From contig CAZOMV010000092.1 in assembly GCA_964580995.1 (NCBI GenBank), positions 1-23,557 on the forward strand: a DNA stretch of 23,557 nucleotides, given 5' to 3'. Shown here in pieces: positions 1 through 7,693 of the stretch; the stretch's first letter is position 1, and each line of letters begins with the position of its first letter. The notes beneath the pieces were generated by a model. It did not search any database and was not told the origin of the DNA. It was given only the letters and a program-made list of their open reading frames with translations. Source of the stretch: JAKJEP01 sp964580995. Its GTDB lineage: Bacteria; Planctomycetota; Phycisphaerae; Sedimentisphaerales; SM23-30. Made by a program: the position numbers and the translations under genes.

Positions 1-28
1 TGACAGGATAAGATTCAAAAGATATATT
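1..28 (+). promoter_or_regulatory. sigma70-like promoter for the structured RNA
   Basis: The window opens with TGACA (1-5), which would complete a perfect -35 TTGACA if the preceding base is T. It is followed by a 17-nt spacer and TATATT at 23-28 as the -10. Transcription would start near 34-36, just ahead of a run of stable hairpins (125-379). The missing first base of the -35 lies outside the window. Confidence 0.5.
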
Positions 29-34
29 TACAAA

Positions 35-416
35 AGATAACGAAGGGAGCAAAGGACAGGAAGAGGAGATGGAGGGCGGAGCATAGCCAACCTTGCTGAA
101 AGAATAAATGAAACCACGGATGACTTGGCGCGGCCTTCGGCCGCAACCAAAGGTTACTATAGGAAGGAGTGTAATAGAACCCCACCGCCTCGTGGTTGGA
201 GGGTTGGGCGGTTTAAAGGAGATTCCAGCTCGGAGAGCATGGAACACCGGTTTCCCCCCGTGGCTGTCGCTCGTTGCGGCGTTCCGATCGAATCGGGACC
301 GATGGCCAGGGGGATATGGTGATGGGCGGCGGCGGATGGCTGCCTATACACCAGCGGACCCTCTCCGACAGGAGGGCTGCTTATCTTTTATCTGGCCGGG
401 TTGAACCGTTTTTTTT
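35..416 (+). ncRNA. candidate structured non-coding RNA, family not recognised
   Basis: I see no credible protein in this stretch. What stands out is a near-continuous series of strong hairpins on the plus strand: 125-128/147-150 enclosing 130-135/139-144; 184-189/207-212; 223-227/240-244 enclosing 228-231/235-238; 255-259/309-313 with 261-264/305-308, 267-269/300-302 and an inner 284-288/292-296; 318-327/342-352 (10 bp with one G-U pair and a bulged A); and 359-363/372-376. A sigma70-like promoter lies at 1-28 and an eight-T run at 409-416, giving a discrete transcript of about 380 nt. I compared it from memory with RNase P, tmRNA, SRP, 6S and the cobalamin riboswitch and could not place it. 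It could also be a long structured 5' leader of the downstream secreted-protein genes. Both the 5' end and function are inferred. Confidence 0.45.
397..416 (+). terminator. weak intrinsic-terminator-like end of the structured RNA
   Basis: A short CGG/CCG stem (397-399 with 406-408) is followed directly by eight Ts (409-416). The stem alone is weak, but a stronger GC hairpin (359-376) lies just upstream. The T run is the clearest stop signal in the first kilobase. Confidence 0.35.
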
Positions 417-603
417 ACGATTGGTATTCCTTCCGGGCGTCCATACGGAGCGAAAGTCTGCGGCGAAAAAACGCTGCGCAACATCCTGTAAACACAAACA
501 TTAAGTGAAGGTAAAACAAAAATCACGCAGAAAAAACAAGGAATGGAAGGATAGTAGTACGAATACGATAAAGATGGAAAAAGGGAAGGCAGAGAAGAGA
601 ATT

Positions 604-693
604 GACGCTGGCGTCAAAAGCTCATCGATCCCTTGTTATTGGGGAGCCAGAGTGCGTTTTTGGATGACAATATCGACTTTTGGCGGTACCGTC
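604..693 (+). repeat. hairpin-rich ~90-bp element, copy 1
   Basis: This is the first of two direct copies (second at 4792-4880), about 85% identical by eye with a 22-base identical core (copy 1 about 630-651). The left end is a small hairpin GACG[CTGG]CGTC and the right end GGCG[GTAC]CGTC. Next to these, CGTCAAAAG on the left can pair with CTTTTGGCG on the right (9 bp, one G-T), so the element can fold either as end hairpins or as one long-range stem. The middle holds a CCC/GGG hairpin with loop TTGTTATT. No open reading frame fits it. Confidence 0.7.
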
Positions 694-746
694 AGAATCG
701 GGGTTGCGGGTGGACGGGCAGTTGGGTATAAATTATCCGTGTGCAT

Positions 747-761
747 ATGGAATCATTCCAT
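747..761. promoter_or_regulatory. 15-bp perfect inverted repeat, possible operator
   Basis: ATGGAAT-C-ATTCCAT is a perfect palindrome around a single central base, in the AT-rich leader 253 bp upstream of the beta-helix start. Size and symmetry suit a dimeric regulator. No second copy was noticed in the window. Confidence 0.25.
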
Positions 762-912
762 AAATCATTCTGTAGCAAGAGAATAAGAACCAGAGGGCGT
801 TGGCTGGCATAAGTTCGATCGACATCGTTGAGAATACGGTTTTACATCCACGGGTGCAAAAAAAGCGTTTTTTTATGGTCGGTTGCTGGGCGTTATTATA
901 TGATGTGATGTC

Positions 913-939
913 AACTCCTGGAGGTGTCAACCGGGAGTT
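913..939 (+). promoter_or_regulatory. 9-bp stem-loop in the beta-helix gene leader
   Basis: AACTCCTGG (913-921) pairs with CCGGGAGTT (931-939) around a 9-nt loop, with one G-T pair. It sits 75 nt before the start codon. No T run follows, so it is more likely an mRNA-leader structure than a terminator. Confidence 0.3.
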
Positions 940-1013
940 ATTCAAAAGCGGCAGAGAAGCCTCAGCGGTTTTGAAACAACGAGTACCCTTTTTTGAAAAG
1001 AGAGAAGAAGATT

Positions 1014-2381
1014 ATGATAGGTAAACAAATCACATCAAGGCAGATGGTGGTGGTCTGTGTGCTGGTGATGGGGCTGGAAGTTTGCTGTGCGGGAAAGACC
1101 ATCACGGTGGATGATTTTGGATCAGCGAATTACAACAGGATTCAATATGCCGTTGATAGTGCGGCGGATGGCGATGAAATCGTGGTGATGGACGGTACCT
1201 ATACGGGCGTGGGCAACCGGGATATCGAAATCACCAAGAAAATTACCCTGCGCTCGAAAAATGGGCCGGACTATACGATTATCGATTGTCAGGGAACGGC
1301 GAGCAATGCCCATTTCGGAATCCATTGTTCCGCCAGCAGTACCCTGCAAGGTTTTACGATAAAGAATGCGTATAGTGACGGGTATGGCGCAGTGACGATG
1401 GGGGATGACGGTATCGTGGCTAACTGTATCATCACGGACAATACGAGTAGCGGCATCTTGTGCGAGGCGGAGGGATCTCTGGTTATCGTGAACTGCCTAA
1501 TCGCAAGAAACGCGGCAGAGCTGGGTGGAGGGATCTGGTGCACGGGCGGGGCCAAACCCAATATTATCAACTGTACGATCGCTGGGAATATGGCGAATTA
1601 TGGCGGCGGCGTGCTGGCGCAAAGTGTAAAGGTATATGAGGAGGAAGACGAGACCATTTATACCAGCCATCCGGTGATGATCAATAGCATCATTCGGGAC
1701 AATCTGGCTTTGTACGGCGGGTCACAAATCTGCGTGGGTTATGGGGATGATGCCAGCGAGCTTTCCACCACCATAGCCGTGGCGGCGGAAGTTACGGTTT
1801 TGTATTCCAATGTGCAGGGGGGATCGGCAGGAATTTATAAAGATCCCAATTCGACCGTCAACTGGGGAGACGGCAATATCAATTCCGACCCGAAGTTTGT
1901 GGATAAATATAACGGCGATTACCATATTTTATTTAATTCGACGTGCCGCGATACCGGTTTTAGTCTGGCGGTGGCGGAATATGATACGGATCTGGATGGC
2001 AATCCCCGGAAGGTCGGCAATGCCGTCGATATGGGCGCCTATGAAATTCAGGATATGGTAACGGTTGATAAAATGACCATGCTGATCAACAATAACGGGC
2101 AACTGAATTTTGCCCTTAAAGGGACGTTTGATACGGAAAGTATATCCGGGCTGGATGTCAAGGTGCGGTTTGGAGATTATGAGCAGGTATTAACAATCAA
2201 TGCGAGCAATTTCATAATAAAAAGTGATGGGGATCATTATGTCTATAAAGGGGCCAAGGGCGGGATTACTTCCGCAAAATTTACCCTGAGCAAAGGCGTG
2301 TTTTTGATTGAGGGTAAAAATATCGCGGCAAGCCTGGTCAAATTTCCCGTGACGGTGGAAGTTGCCTTTGGGGATTTTTGA
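1014..2381 (+). CDS. secreted right-handed parallel beta-helix protein
   Basis: Predicted exported protein of 455 residues. I chose the ATG at 1014, preceded by a GAAGAAG ribosome-binding site, over an upstream TTG at 993. The N terminus has a basic start, a hydrophobic stretch (VVVCVLVMGLEV) and a Cys-Cys-Ala signal-peptidase-like site near residue 25. Residues about 30-250 show repeated beta-helix rungs (NCIITDN, NCLIARN and NCTIAGN followed by GGG-rich turns), typical of pectate-lyase-like or PbH1 folds. Around 300-345, the 'SDPKFVD..NGDYH' and 'DTDLDGNPR..DMGAYE' motifs match the closing segment common in secreted beta-helix proteins of Planctomycetota. The last ~110 residues form a separate beta-rich domain with no name I can give. 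Its stop is 3 nt before the next gene, so the two are almost certainly co-transcribed. Substrate unknown; carbohydrate binding or cleavage is possible. Confidence 0.85.
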   Translation: MIGKQITSRQMVVVCVLVMGLEVCCAGKTITVDDFGSANYNRIQYAVDSAADGDEIVVMDGTYTGVGNRDIEITKKITLRSKNGPDYTIIDCQGTASNAHFGIHCSASSTLQGFTIKNAYSDGYGAVTMGDDGIVANCIITDNTSSGILCEAEGSLVIVNCLIARNAAELGGGIWCTGGAKPNIINCTIAGNMANYGGGVLAQSVKVYEEEDETIYTSHPVMINSIIRDNLALYGGSQICVGYGDDASELSTTIAVAAEVTVLYSNVQGGSAGIYKDPNSTVNWGDGNINSDPKFVDKYNGDYHILFNSTCRDTGFSLAVAEYDTDLDGNPRKVGNAVDMGAYEIQDMVTVDKMTMLINNNGQLNFALKGTFDTESISGLDVKVRFGDYEQVLTINASNFIIKSDGDHYVYKGAKGGITSAKFTLSKGVFLIEGKNIAASLVKFPVTVEVAFGDF

Positions 2382-2384
2382 TAA

Positions 2385-4730
2385 ATGTCTTTCGATCGTA
2401 CTTTGCGGCTGGTTTTGGGAATAGTTTTTGGTTTGGCATATCATAGCCAGGCGGCGGTGAGGCTGGAAACGGATCCAAACCGCCATTTTATTCTTCAGGC
2501 AGACCAAATACGGGTGGAGATTGACACGCAGGGAGATGTTATAGCTCTGGATCGTATGCAGGGCGGGCAGTCCGTCTGGTCGCTGCGGCTGCCGGCGCAT
2601 ACTTTCTGGAATGTGGCGGTGGAAGAGCCGGTCGATGTATCGACGTGTGAGCTGGTATCAATCCAGGGGTGGGAAGATCCGATGGGAGCGGAGGTGGAAA
2701 CGGTTCATTGGCATGAGGGGACCGGTTTGCGTATTCGAGTGAATTATCGTATTAATACCGCGGAGTCTGATCGGCTGCGCAGCCGATATGTGATTGATAA
2801 TGTCTCGGAAAAGGTTCGGAACATTCGTGTCTATTTTGCCACGATTGGGAATCTGCCCACCGGGCCGGACAAGTGGCTGGCGTATCCCTATCGCAGCGGC
2901 CAACTGCTGCGGTCGGACAGCGTTCCGCACTATGAGCGGCCCTCGCCCGGGCATATGTGGATGCAATGGATGGGATATTACGACGGAGCCAACGGATTGT
3001 TGAGCTATCCGGAGGATGTGACCGGATATCTCAAGTTCGCGAATCACTGGCCCCGGAATGGTTTGACGCTGTCGTGGTCGGACGCAGTTTATATAGAACC
3101 GCAGGAACAGTACGCGATTCCCTTTGACTATGTGATCCGCCCGCTGGGAACTCCGGATGGGATTAACGATCTTTGTTATGCGTATGGGCAGTGGGGGCGC
3201 AGGCAGGCGTGGCTGGTCAGTTGCCAGGAGAAGATGAAGAAACGTCCCGCGCTGCGGCAGATGACGGAGGAAGGGATTGTAAAGGTGGTCGGGATCGGTG
3301 CCCTGACCGTTGCCGACAATGCGTTTATTCCGCTCGAACAGAAAGAACAGATGGTATCGGTAGGGCAAAGTTATGAATGCATACTGGAACTGGCCCGTCA
3401 TCTGGAAAAGATGTACGATGTGAAGCCCGTTTACCGCCATGACGGCTGGTGGGGCCGGTTTGACTCGGCGTATCCGTTTGTTCTGCCGGTCAGCGAGAAG
3501 ATGGGCGGGGATGCGAAGTTTCAGTGGTATCTGGATGAGAATCGTAAAGACGGTCGGATTGTGGTTCTGCACAACAATCCCGTACAGTGTGATGCGGAGA
3601 TGGCCGGCTATGATGCCGGTCAGATGGCGTGCGATCCGGATGGGAACATCTATACGGCCTATTGGAGCGGCAACCGGCTAAGCATGGTGAGTCCCCGGTT
3701 TGCCGTACCTACGAATCTGGAAATTTTGCGGCAACTGAGGCAGTGGGGAACTACGGGGGTGTTCTGGGATGTGATCGGGGCGATGGCGCCTGTCTCGGAT
3801 TTTAATTCTGCCGCGGAATACCCGTATTTTATGAAAGATGCGCAATACCAGGATCTGCTGCGGCTGTTTGCGGCGTTGCGGGATACCGCCCCGGAAATGA
3901 TCTTTGGAACGGAGGACGGCCAAGAGCCCATGATCCCGTATTTTGATTATGCCCCTGTTTACGGCGGTTCCGGCGATGGCCAGAGTTTAACCTGGGCGCC
4001 TCTGAACGAACTGGTTTATGGAGACACCTTTGTCAATGCGGTGGGGATTGAAGGAAATATCAATCCTTATAATGACAGCGTTGGAGTGGTCGCCAGACTC
4101 TACGGTGCTACGCTGGGCGGTGATGCAAGAACCGAATGGCCGGAGGCATACACCCCGGTGGTGCAGCAGATTTTCGAGGTCAATCGCGTCTTGAGCTGCA
4201 TAGCTGCGGAACGAATGCAGAGGCACCGAATTGATCCGGCCGGCTGGCGTGCGAGTATCTGGCCGAGTGCGGTGGTAATCGGAAACGTGCAGGCGGGAAA
4301 AACGATTGATGTTTCCCTTGACACGCCTTTGGGACCGATCGGGGTCAAGGGGCTGCGTCCGAATGGTTTTGCGATGGTAACCAATAGCGGCCACTGGGCG
4401 GCATGGGGAGCACAGGAACTTTCGCTGGAAGGCAAACTTGTGGTTCGTTGTTCCAATCCGGATAGTGTGATCGTGTGTAATACGCACGGATTGACGCTGG
4501 CCAGCTACGGATTCTTTGACCCCCGGACCGAAAAGGACCGCCAGATGGATCTGTCTGAATGGGAGTTTGAGTGTCCGGAGTGGACGGCAGGGATGCAGAA
4601 GCAGCTTTTGAAACGGCCCGAACCGGGATCTGTGAAGGTCAAGGGAATAGAAGGTAAACTATTCCATTTTGCCGCTCCTGGCCCTGATGGCACCTACTTT
4701 GTTGCTGGTGCCCCAGATGGGAAATTCTAA
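2385..4730 (+). CDS. secreted glycosidase-like protein (putative TIM-barrel hydrolase)
   Basis: Exported protein of 781 residues with a clear signal peptide ending near residue 24 (...HSQA|AVRLE). Residues about 25-270 look like an all-beta N-terminal domain as in retaining glycosidases. The middle (about 330-600) has the feel of a glycoside-hydrolase barrel: YRHDGWWGRF (from 350), a beta-strand ending GVFWDVIGAM with Asp462, and GTEDGQE with Glu510/Asp511, all plausible active-site acids. A beta-rich C-terminal domain follows. I believe it belongs with the DUF6259-like or alpha-galactosidase-like families, but cannot assign a GH number from sequence reading alone. It starts 3 nt after the beta-helix gene, consistent with translational coupling and joint action on a polysaccharide. 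A copy of the hairpin-rich repeat lies 61 bp downstream. Confidence 0.8.
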   Translation: MSFDRTLRLVLGIVFGLAYHSQAAVRLETDPNRHFILQADQIRVEIDTQGDVIALDRMQGGQSVWSLRLPAHTFWNVAVEEPVDVSTCELVSIQGWEDPMGAEVETVHWHEGTGLRIRVNYRINTAESDRLRSRYVIDNVSEKVRNIRVYFATIGNLPTGPDKWLAYPYRSGQLLRSDSVPHYERPSPGHMWMQWMGYYDGANGLLSYPEDVTGYLKFANHWPRNGLTLSWSDAVYIEPQEQYAIPFDYVIRPLGTPDGINDLCYAYGQWGRRQAWLVSCQEKMKKRPALRQMTEEGIVKVVGIGALTVADNAFIPLEQKEQMVSVGQSYECILELARHLEKMYDVKPVYRHDGWWGRFDSAYPFVLPVSEKMGGDAKFQWYLDENRKDGRIVVLHNNPVQCDAEMAGYDAGQMACDPDGNIYTAYWSGNRLSMVSPRFAVPTNLEILRQLRQWGTTGVFWDVIGAMAPVSDFNSAAEYPYFMKDAQYQDLLRLFAALRDTAPEMIFGTEDGQEPMIPYFDYAPVYGGSGDGQSLTWAPLNELVYGDTFVNAVGIEGNINPYNDSVGVVARLYGATLGGDARTEWPEAYTPVVQQIFEVNRVLSCIAAERMQRHRIDPAGWRASIWPSAVVIGNVQAGKTIDVSLDTPLGPIGVKGLRPNGFAMVTNSGHWAAWGAQELSLEGKLVVRCSNPDSVIVCNTHGLTLASYGFFDPRTEKDRQMDLSEWEFECPEWTAGMQKQLLKRPEPGSVKVKGIEGKLFHFAAPGPDGTYFVAGAPDGKF

Positions 4731-4791
4731 TAACCTGAATTTTGTTTAAGCACATACGGAAAGCAGCCAGTATTTATTCTGAGATAAATAA

Positions 4792-4880
4792 GACGCCAGC
4801 GTCAAAAGCTCGTCGTCCCCTTGTTATTGGGGAGCCAGAGCCGTTTTCGGAAGTCCATATTGACTTTTGGCGTTTCCGTC
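4792..4880 (+). repeat. hairpin-rich ~90-bp element, copy 2
   Basis: Direct copy of 604-693, 61 bp after the glycosidase-like gene. The end hairpin reads GACG[CCAG]CGTC, with the same arms as copy 1 and an inverted loop (CTGG there). The right end is GGCG[TTTC]CGTC. The central hairpin is improved to CCCC/GGGG. Mismatches concentrate in loops and in the linker around 4841-4860, while stems and the core are kept, as expected for a structure under selection or a recently spread element. It may also act as a transcription end for the upstream operon. Confidence 0.7.
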
Positions 4881-4911
4881 AAACAAAAGAAGGAAGGCGA
4901 TTATTTCCCGA

Positions 4912-5142
4912 TCAATTGGCAGGCAGCGGCGGGGTTGCCGTTTTTTGGTCGGGGGTGGCGGCGATTTGACGCTCGCGGGCCTCGATTTCCTGCTGGAGGT
5001 TATATGCTTTGATCAGCCGGGCGCGTTTGCCCGCCAGTGCTGTAAGCAAGACCAGGGAACCGGCGGCGGCGGCGATCAAAGCAACGGCAATAATAAAAGA
5101 TTCAAAAGAAAGCAAAACCATTTCCTTGCGAAAAAATTGCAT
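4912..5142 (-). CDS. small single-pass membrane protein, hypothetical
   Basis: A 76-residue product (or 69 if started at the internal ATG at 5121). A strongly hydrophobic segment around residues 14-36 (IIAVALIAAAAGSLVLL) is a convincing membrane span. It is followed by a basic patch (GKRARLIK), a short charged helix (LQQEIEARERQI) that could be a coiled coil, and a Pro/Ala/Thr-rich tail. This layout suits a real small inner-membrane protein. The ribosome-binding site is poor for both starts. It lies 116 nt downstream of rsmB on the same strand. Function unknown. Confidence 0.55.
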   Translation of the reverse strand: MQFFRKEMVLLSFESFIIAVALIAAAAGSLVLLTALAGKRARLIKAYNLQQEIEARERQIAATPDQKTATPPLPAN

Positions 5143-5258
5143 ACTATCGTTTGTTCGTTTTTACAGAGACAACGAACCGATTATTGCTATCGGATAAAGG
5201 CGCGGAAAAATTTAATTATCGAATGCAAATGATATTATCGGAACGTAAAGACCCAGCT

Positions 5259-6689
5259 TCATCCTAAAAGGGCTGTATATCCCCCATCATGCCGCAATGG
5301 CTTGCCTTCGCTATCGCCAATGGCAATTGCCTCCTTGCCGGGCAGGATACCTCTTTGCTCCAGCAAACGGAAATCAGGATGTTTTTGCAAGAATTTTTGC
5401 ACCAGGATTTCGTTTTCAGCCGGTTCGATGCTGCAGGTGCTGTAGAGAATCCTCCCCCCCTTTTTCAGCATGGATACCGCCTTTTGCAGGAGCTGCTGCT
5501 GAAGGGCGACCAGCCGCTGAATCAGGACGGGTTTGAGTCGGTGGCGGACCTCAACCCGGCGGGCGAGAACGCCGGTATTGCTGCAGGGGACGTCGGCCAG
5601 GATGGTGTCGAAAGGACCGCCCGCGGCGACTATGCCGTCCAGTTCTTCGGGCAGGCAGGTTTGTACGATAGTGATGCCCAGACGGCGGCAGTTTTGCTGA
5701 ATCCGCTGGAGTTTGCCGGCGTTGACATCGCAGGCAACGATGCAGCCATGATTTTGCATCCGCTCGGCCAGGTGGGTGGTCTTACCACCCGGAGCGGCGC
5801 ATAAATCCAGTATCCGCTGGCCGGGCTGAGGCGGGAGGAGCGGGGCGACCGACATGGCGGCGGGATCCTGCACGGAGAAGAAGCCTTCGTGATAGCCGGG
5901 CAAATCGTCCGGCTGGGCCGGCTGGAGCAGTTGCAGGGCCGGACCGCAGGAGAGGGTAGAGAAACCAGCGTCCTGGAGAAGTTTTTGGAGTTTGGCACTG
6001 CTGCTACGCAGCGTATTTACCCGCAGAGTGAGGGCGGGGCGGGAGTTATTGGCCAGGCAGAGCTGATGGACGAGCTGGGGGCTGTAGCGTTTGAGCCATT
6101 TTTCCACGAGCCAGACAGGATGTGCATAGGCTTTGCTGAAGTATTTGGCGGGATTGGTGGCTGGATCGGGCAGGATATTTTTTTTGAAAAGCTGGGCGGT
6201 ATCTTCGTCTATCCAGAGGGTTCGCTGGGGCAAGGCGGGGTCGGGTTGGTCGGGCTGGCCGATTTTGGCATCCAGGTCACGCTGACAGGATCGCAGAACG
6301 GCATTGGCAAAACCGGCGGCGCCCTTGCCGCCGGCCTGATGGGCCTGGCGCACCGCCTGATCGACGGCGGCGAAATCGGGGGTGTGCTGGAGGTATAAAA
6401 GCTGATAAAGCCCGATCCGGAGGATGTGGAGCAGGAGCGGTTCGATTCGTTTCAAGGGGCGGCTGCTGTATTGCTCTATCAGGTGATCGAGAGTAATCAG
6501 GCGGCGGCAGCAGCCGAGGGCCAGTTCGGCGGCCAGGGGTTTTTCGCGGCTTTCTATTTTTCCGGTTTGAAAAACGGCATCCAGCGTATCCTGAAGGTCG
6601 CGGTCTTCCCGGGTGAAGGCCAGGAGGGCATTCACGGCGATAGAGCGGGCGGTATCATTGGGCAGGGTGGGGTTATTTCGAGGGGGCAT
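5259..6689 (-). CDS. rsmB: 16S rRNA (cytosine-967 C5)-methyltransferase RsmB
   Basis: Cytoplasmic enzyme that methylates C967 of 16S rRNA using S-adenosylmethionine. With the ATG at 6689 it has 476 residues, close to the family size (E. coli about 430). This start is preferred because AGGA lies 7 nt upstream and directly follows the fmt stop; an in-frame ATG at 6752 would run into fmt. Residues about 10-140 form the NusB-like RNA-binding domain. The methyltransferase domain shows DLCAAPGGKT (295-304) for SAM binding, ADVPCSNTGV with Cys369, and LYSTCSIEP with Cys419, the two catalytic cysteines of the RsmB/NOP2 family. It follows fmt by 10 nt, the usual fmt-rsmB pairing. Confidence 0.95.
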   Translation of the reverse strand: MPPRNNPTLPNDTARSIAVNALLAFTREDRDLQDTLDAVFQTGKIESREKPLAAELALGCCRRLITLDHLIEQYSSRPLKRIEPLLLHILRIGLYQLLYLQHTPDFAAVDQAVRQAHQAGGKGAAGFANAVLRSCQRDLDAKIGQPDQPDPALPQRTLWIDEDTAQLFKKNILPDPATNPAKYFSKAYAHPVWLVEKWLKRYSPQLVHQLCLANNSRPALTLRVNTLRSSSAKLQKLLQDAGFSTLSCGPALQLLQPAQPDDLPGYHEGFFSVQDPAAMSVAPLLPPQPGQRILDLCAAPGGKTTHLAERMQNHGCIVACDVNAGKLQRIQQNCRRLGITIVQTCLPEELDGIVAAGGPFDTILADVPCSNTGVLARRVEVRHRLKPVLIQRLVALQQQLLQKAVSMLKKGGRILYSTCSIEPAENEILVQKFLQKHPDFRLLEQRGILPGKEAIAIGDSEGKPLRHDGGYTALLG

Positions 6690-6699
6690 CGGGATTCCT

Positions 6700-7653
6700 T
6701 TATCCGCCGTTGAGGAAGCGGTCGCCCGGTTGGAGGCGCCGGCCATTGACAAAATCTTCGAACTTCATCAGGCGGCTGTTTTCGGGCTTGACCTCGAGGA
6801 GTTTGAGGGCGTCGCGGCCGCAGATAATATTCAGGTGCTCATCCAGCGTACCGGCGGTTGCTGGGGGGTTCGATTGGTATTGCGGGGCGATCTTGGCCCG
6901 GGCGATGGTTAAGCGGAGAGGAAGCTCGCCGCCGGGCGGCTGCCAATAACAAAAGGCACCGGGCCAGGGCCACAGGCCGTGAATCCGATTGCGGATGGTT
7001 TCGGCGGGCATGGTCCAGTCGAGGGCGGCGTCGGTTTTTTGCAATTTGGGTGCTCTGGTGGCCTGGTCTTCGTCCTGCGGCAGAGGTTTATCGGTTCCCT
7101 GTTCGATTTGGCTTAGCACATCGGCGACCAGTTGCGGTCCCAGGGCGGCCAGGCGGTCGTGCAGTTCGCCGGCGGTTTCCAGGGGGAGGATATCGGTGGC
7201 AAGGCTGCCGAGGATATTGCCGCCGTCCCAGACCTGATTCAGTTCGATGACGGTTAAGCCGGTTTGCCGCTGGCCGTCCATAATCGCGCGGTTAATGGGA
7301 GCGGCGCCGCGGTATTGGGGCAGCAGAGAGCCATGCAGGTTAATCACGCGGCAGGAAGGCATATTCAGGTACTCGGGGCCGATTTTCTGGCCGAAGGCAA
7401 TGACCAGCAGGACGTTAGGGTTGAGGGCGGTGATATGGCCAACGAAAGCAGGGTCGTTGATATTGGGGGTTTCCCGGCAGGGAAGTTGAAGCTGAGCGGC
7501 AAGCTGGGCAATGGGAGTGGGCTGGACTTTTTTTCCACGGCCGGCGGGCCGGGCCGGCTGGGTGACGATCTCCAGCAGTTGGTGTGATGACCCGCTCAGC
7601 CAGCGCAGTGTTTCACATCCAAACTCGCCGCTACCGAAAAAGATTATTTTCAT
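6700..7653 (-). CDS. fmt: methionyl-tRNA formyltransferase
   Basis: Formylates the amino group of initiator Met-tRNA from 10-formyl-tetrahydrofolate. It is 317 residues, the normal length. The N-terminal formyltransferase domain starts MKIIFFGSGEFG. It carries the INLHGSLLPQYRGAAPI signature with catalytic Asn105 and His107, and Asp143 in WDGGNIL. The C-terminal tRNA-binding domain (about 207-317) follows a short linker. It lies 40 nt after gltD with a stem-loop in the spacer, and 10 nt before rsmB. The ribosome-binding site (AAGGGA, 9 nt from the ATG) is inside that stem-loop. Confidence 0.96.
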   Translation of the reverse strand: MKIIFFGSGEFGCETLRWLSGSSHQLLEIVTQPARPAGRGKKVQPTPIAQLAAQLQLPCRETPNINDPAFVGHITALNPNVLLVIAFGQKIGPEYLNMPSCRVINLHGSLLPQYRGAAPINRAIMDGQRQTGLTVIELNQVWDGGNILGSLATDILPLETAGELHDRLAALGPQLVADVLSQIEQGTDKPLPQDEDQATRAPKLQKTDAALDWTMPAETIRNRIHGLWPWPGAFCYWQPPGGELPLRLTIARAKIAPQYQSNPPATAGTLDEHLNIICGRDALKLLEVKPENSRLMKFEDFVNGRRLQPGDRFLNGG

Positions 7654-7661
7654 GCCGCACT

Positions 7662-7684
7662 ATCCCTTTTCTAAATAAAGGGAT
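7662..7684 (-). promoter_or_regulatory. stem-loop between gltD and fmt covering the fmt ribosome-binding site
   Basis: Perfect 8-bp inverted repeat ATCCCTTT/AAAGGGAT (7662-7669 with 7677-7684) with a 7-nt loop. On the minus strand its 3' arm contains the AAAGGGA that serves as the fmt ribosome-binding site. It could reduce fmt translation, or be an mRNA end for gltD. No long T run follows, so full termination is unlikely. Confidence 0.4.
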
Positions 7685-7693
7685 ATCATACCA

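Larger units (their letters stand above)
417..1013 (+). other. long non-coding leader before the secreted-protein genes
   Basis: About 600 nt between the structured RNA and the beta-helix gene hold no credible coding region: the short open frames have no ribosome-binding sites or recognisable protein character. Within it are the first copy of the hairpin-rich repeat (604-693), a 15-bp perfect palindrome (747-761), an A7/T7 snap-back with loop GCG around 860-876, and a 9-bp stem-loop (913-939). The promoter of the downstream genes probably lies here, but I could not assign it confidently. Confidence 0.5.

Noticed and set aside
238..310. Cobalamin riboswitch, from GGAACACCGG followed by a GC-rich stem region.
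   Set aside because: The conserved B12 box and CCCGCAACTG-like core are missing and no cobalamin-related gene follows.
364..384. CGACAG...GCTTATC near the end of the structured RNA resembles the 3' conserved part of RNase P RNA.
   Set aside because: The matching 5' conserved segment (GAGGAAAGTCC-type) is absent and the helix P4 partners do not fit; the similarity is probably chance.
108..404. Open frame of 98 codons (plus strand) in the first 400 bases.
   Set aside because: Composition is low-complexity Arg/Pro/Gly, there is no ribosome-binding site, and the DNA is better explained by dense RNA hairpins.
604..4880. The two 90-bp elements as terminal inverted repeats or attachment sites of a transposon carrying the secreted-protein genes.
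   Set aside because: They are in direct, not inverted, orientation, and no transposase or integrase lies between them; a composite mobile unit cannot be shown from this window.
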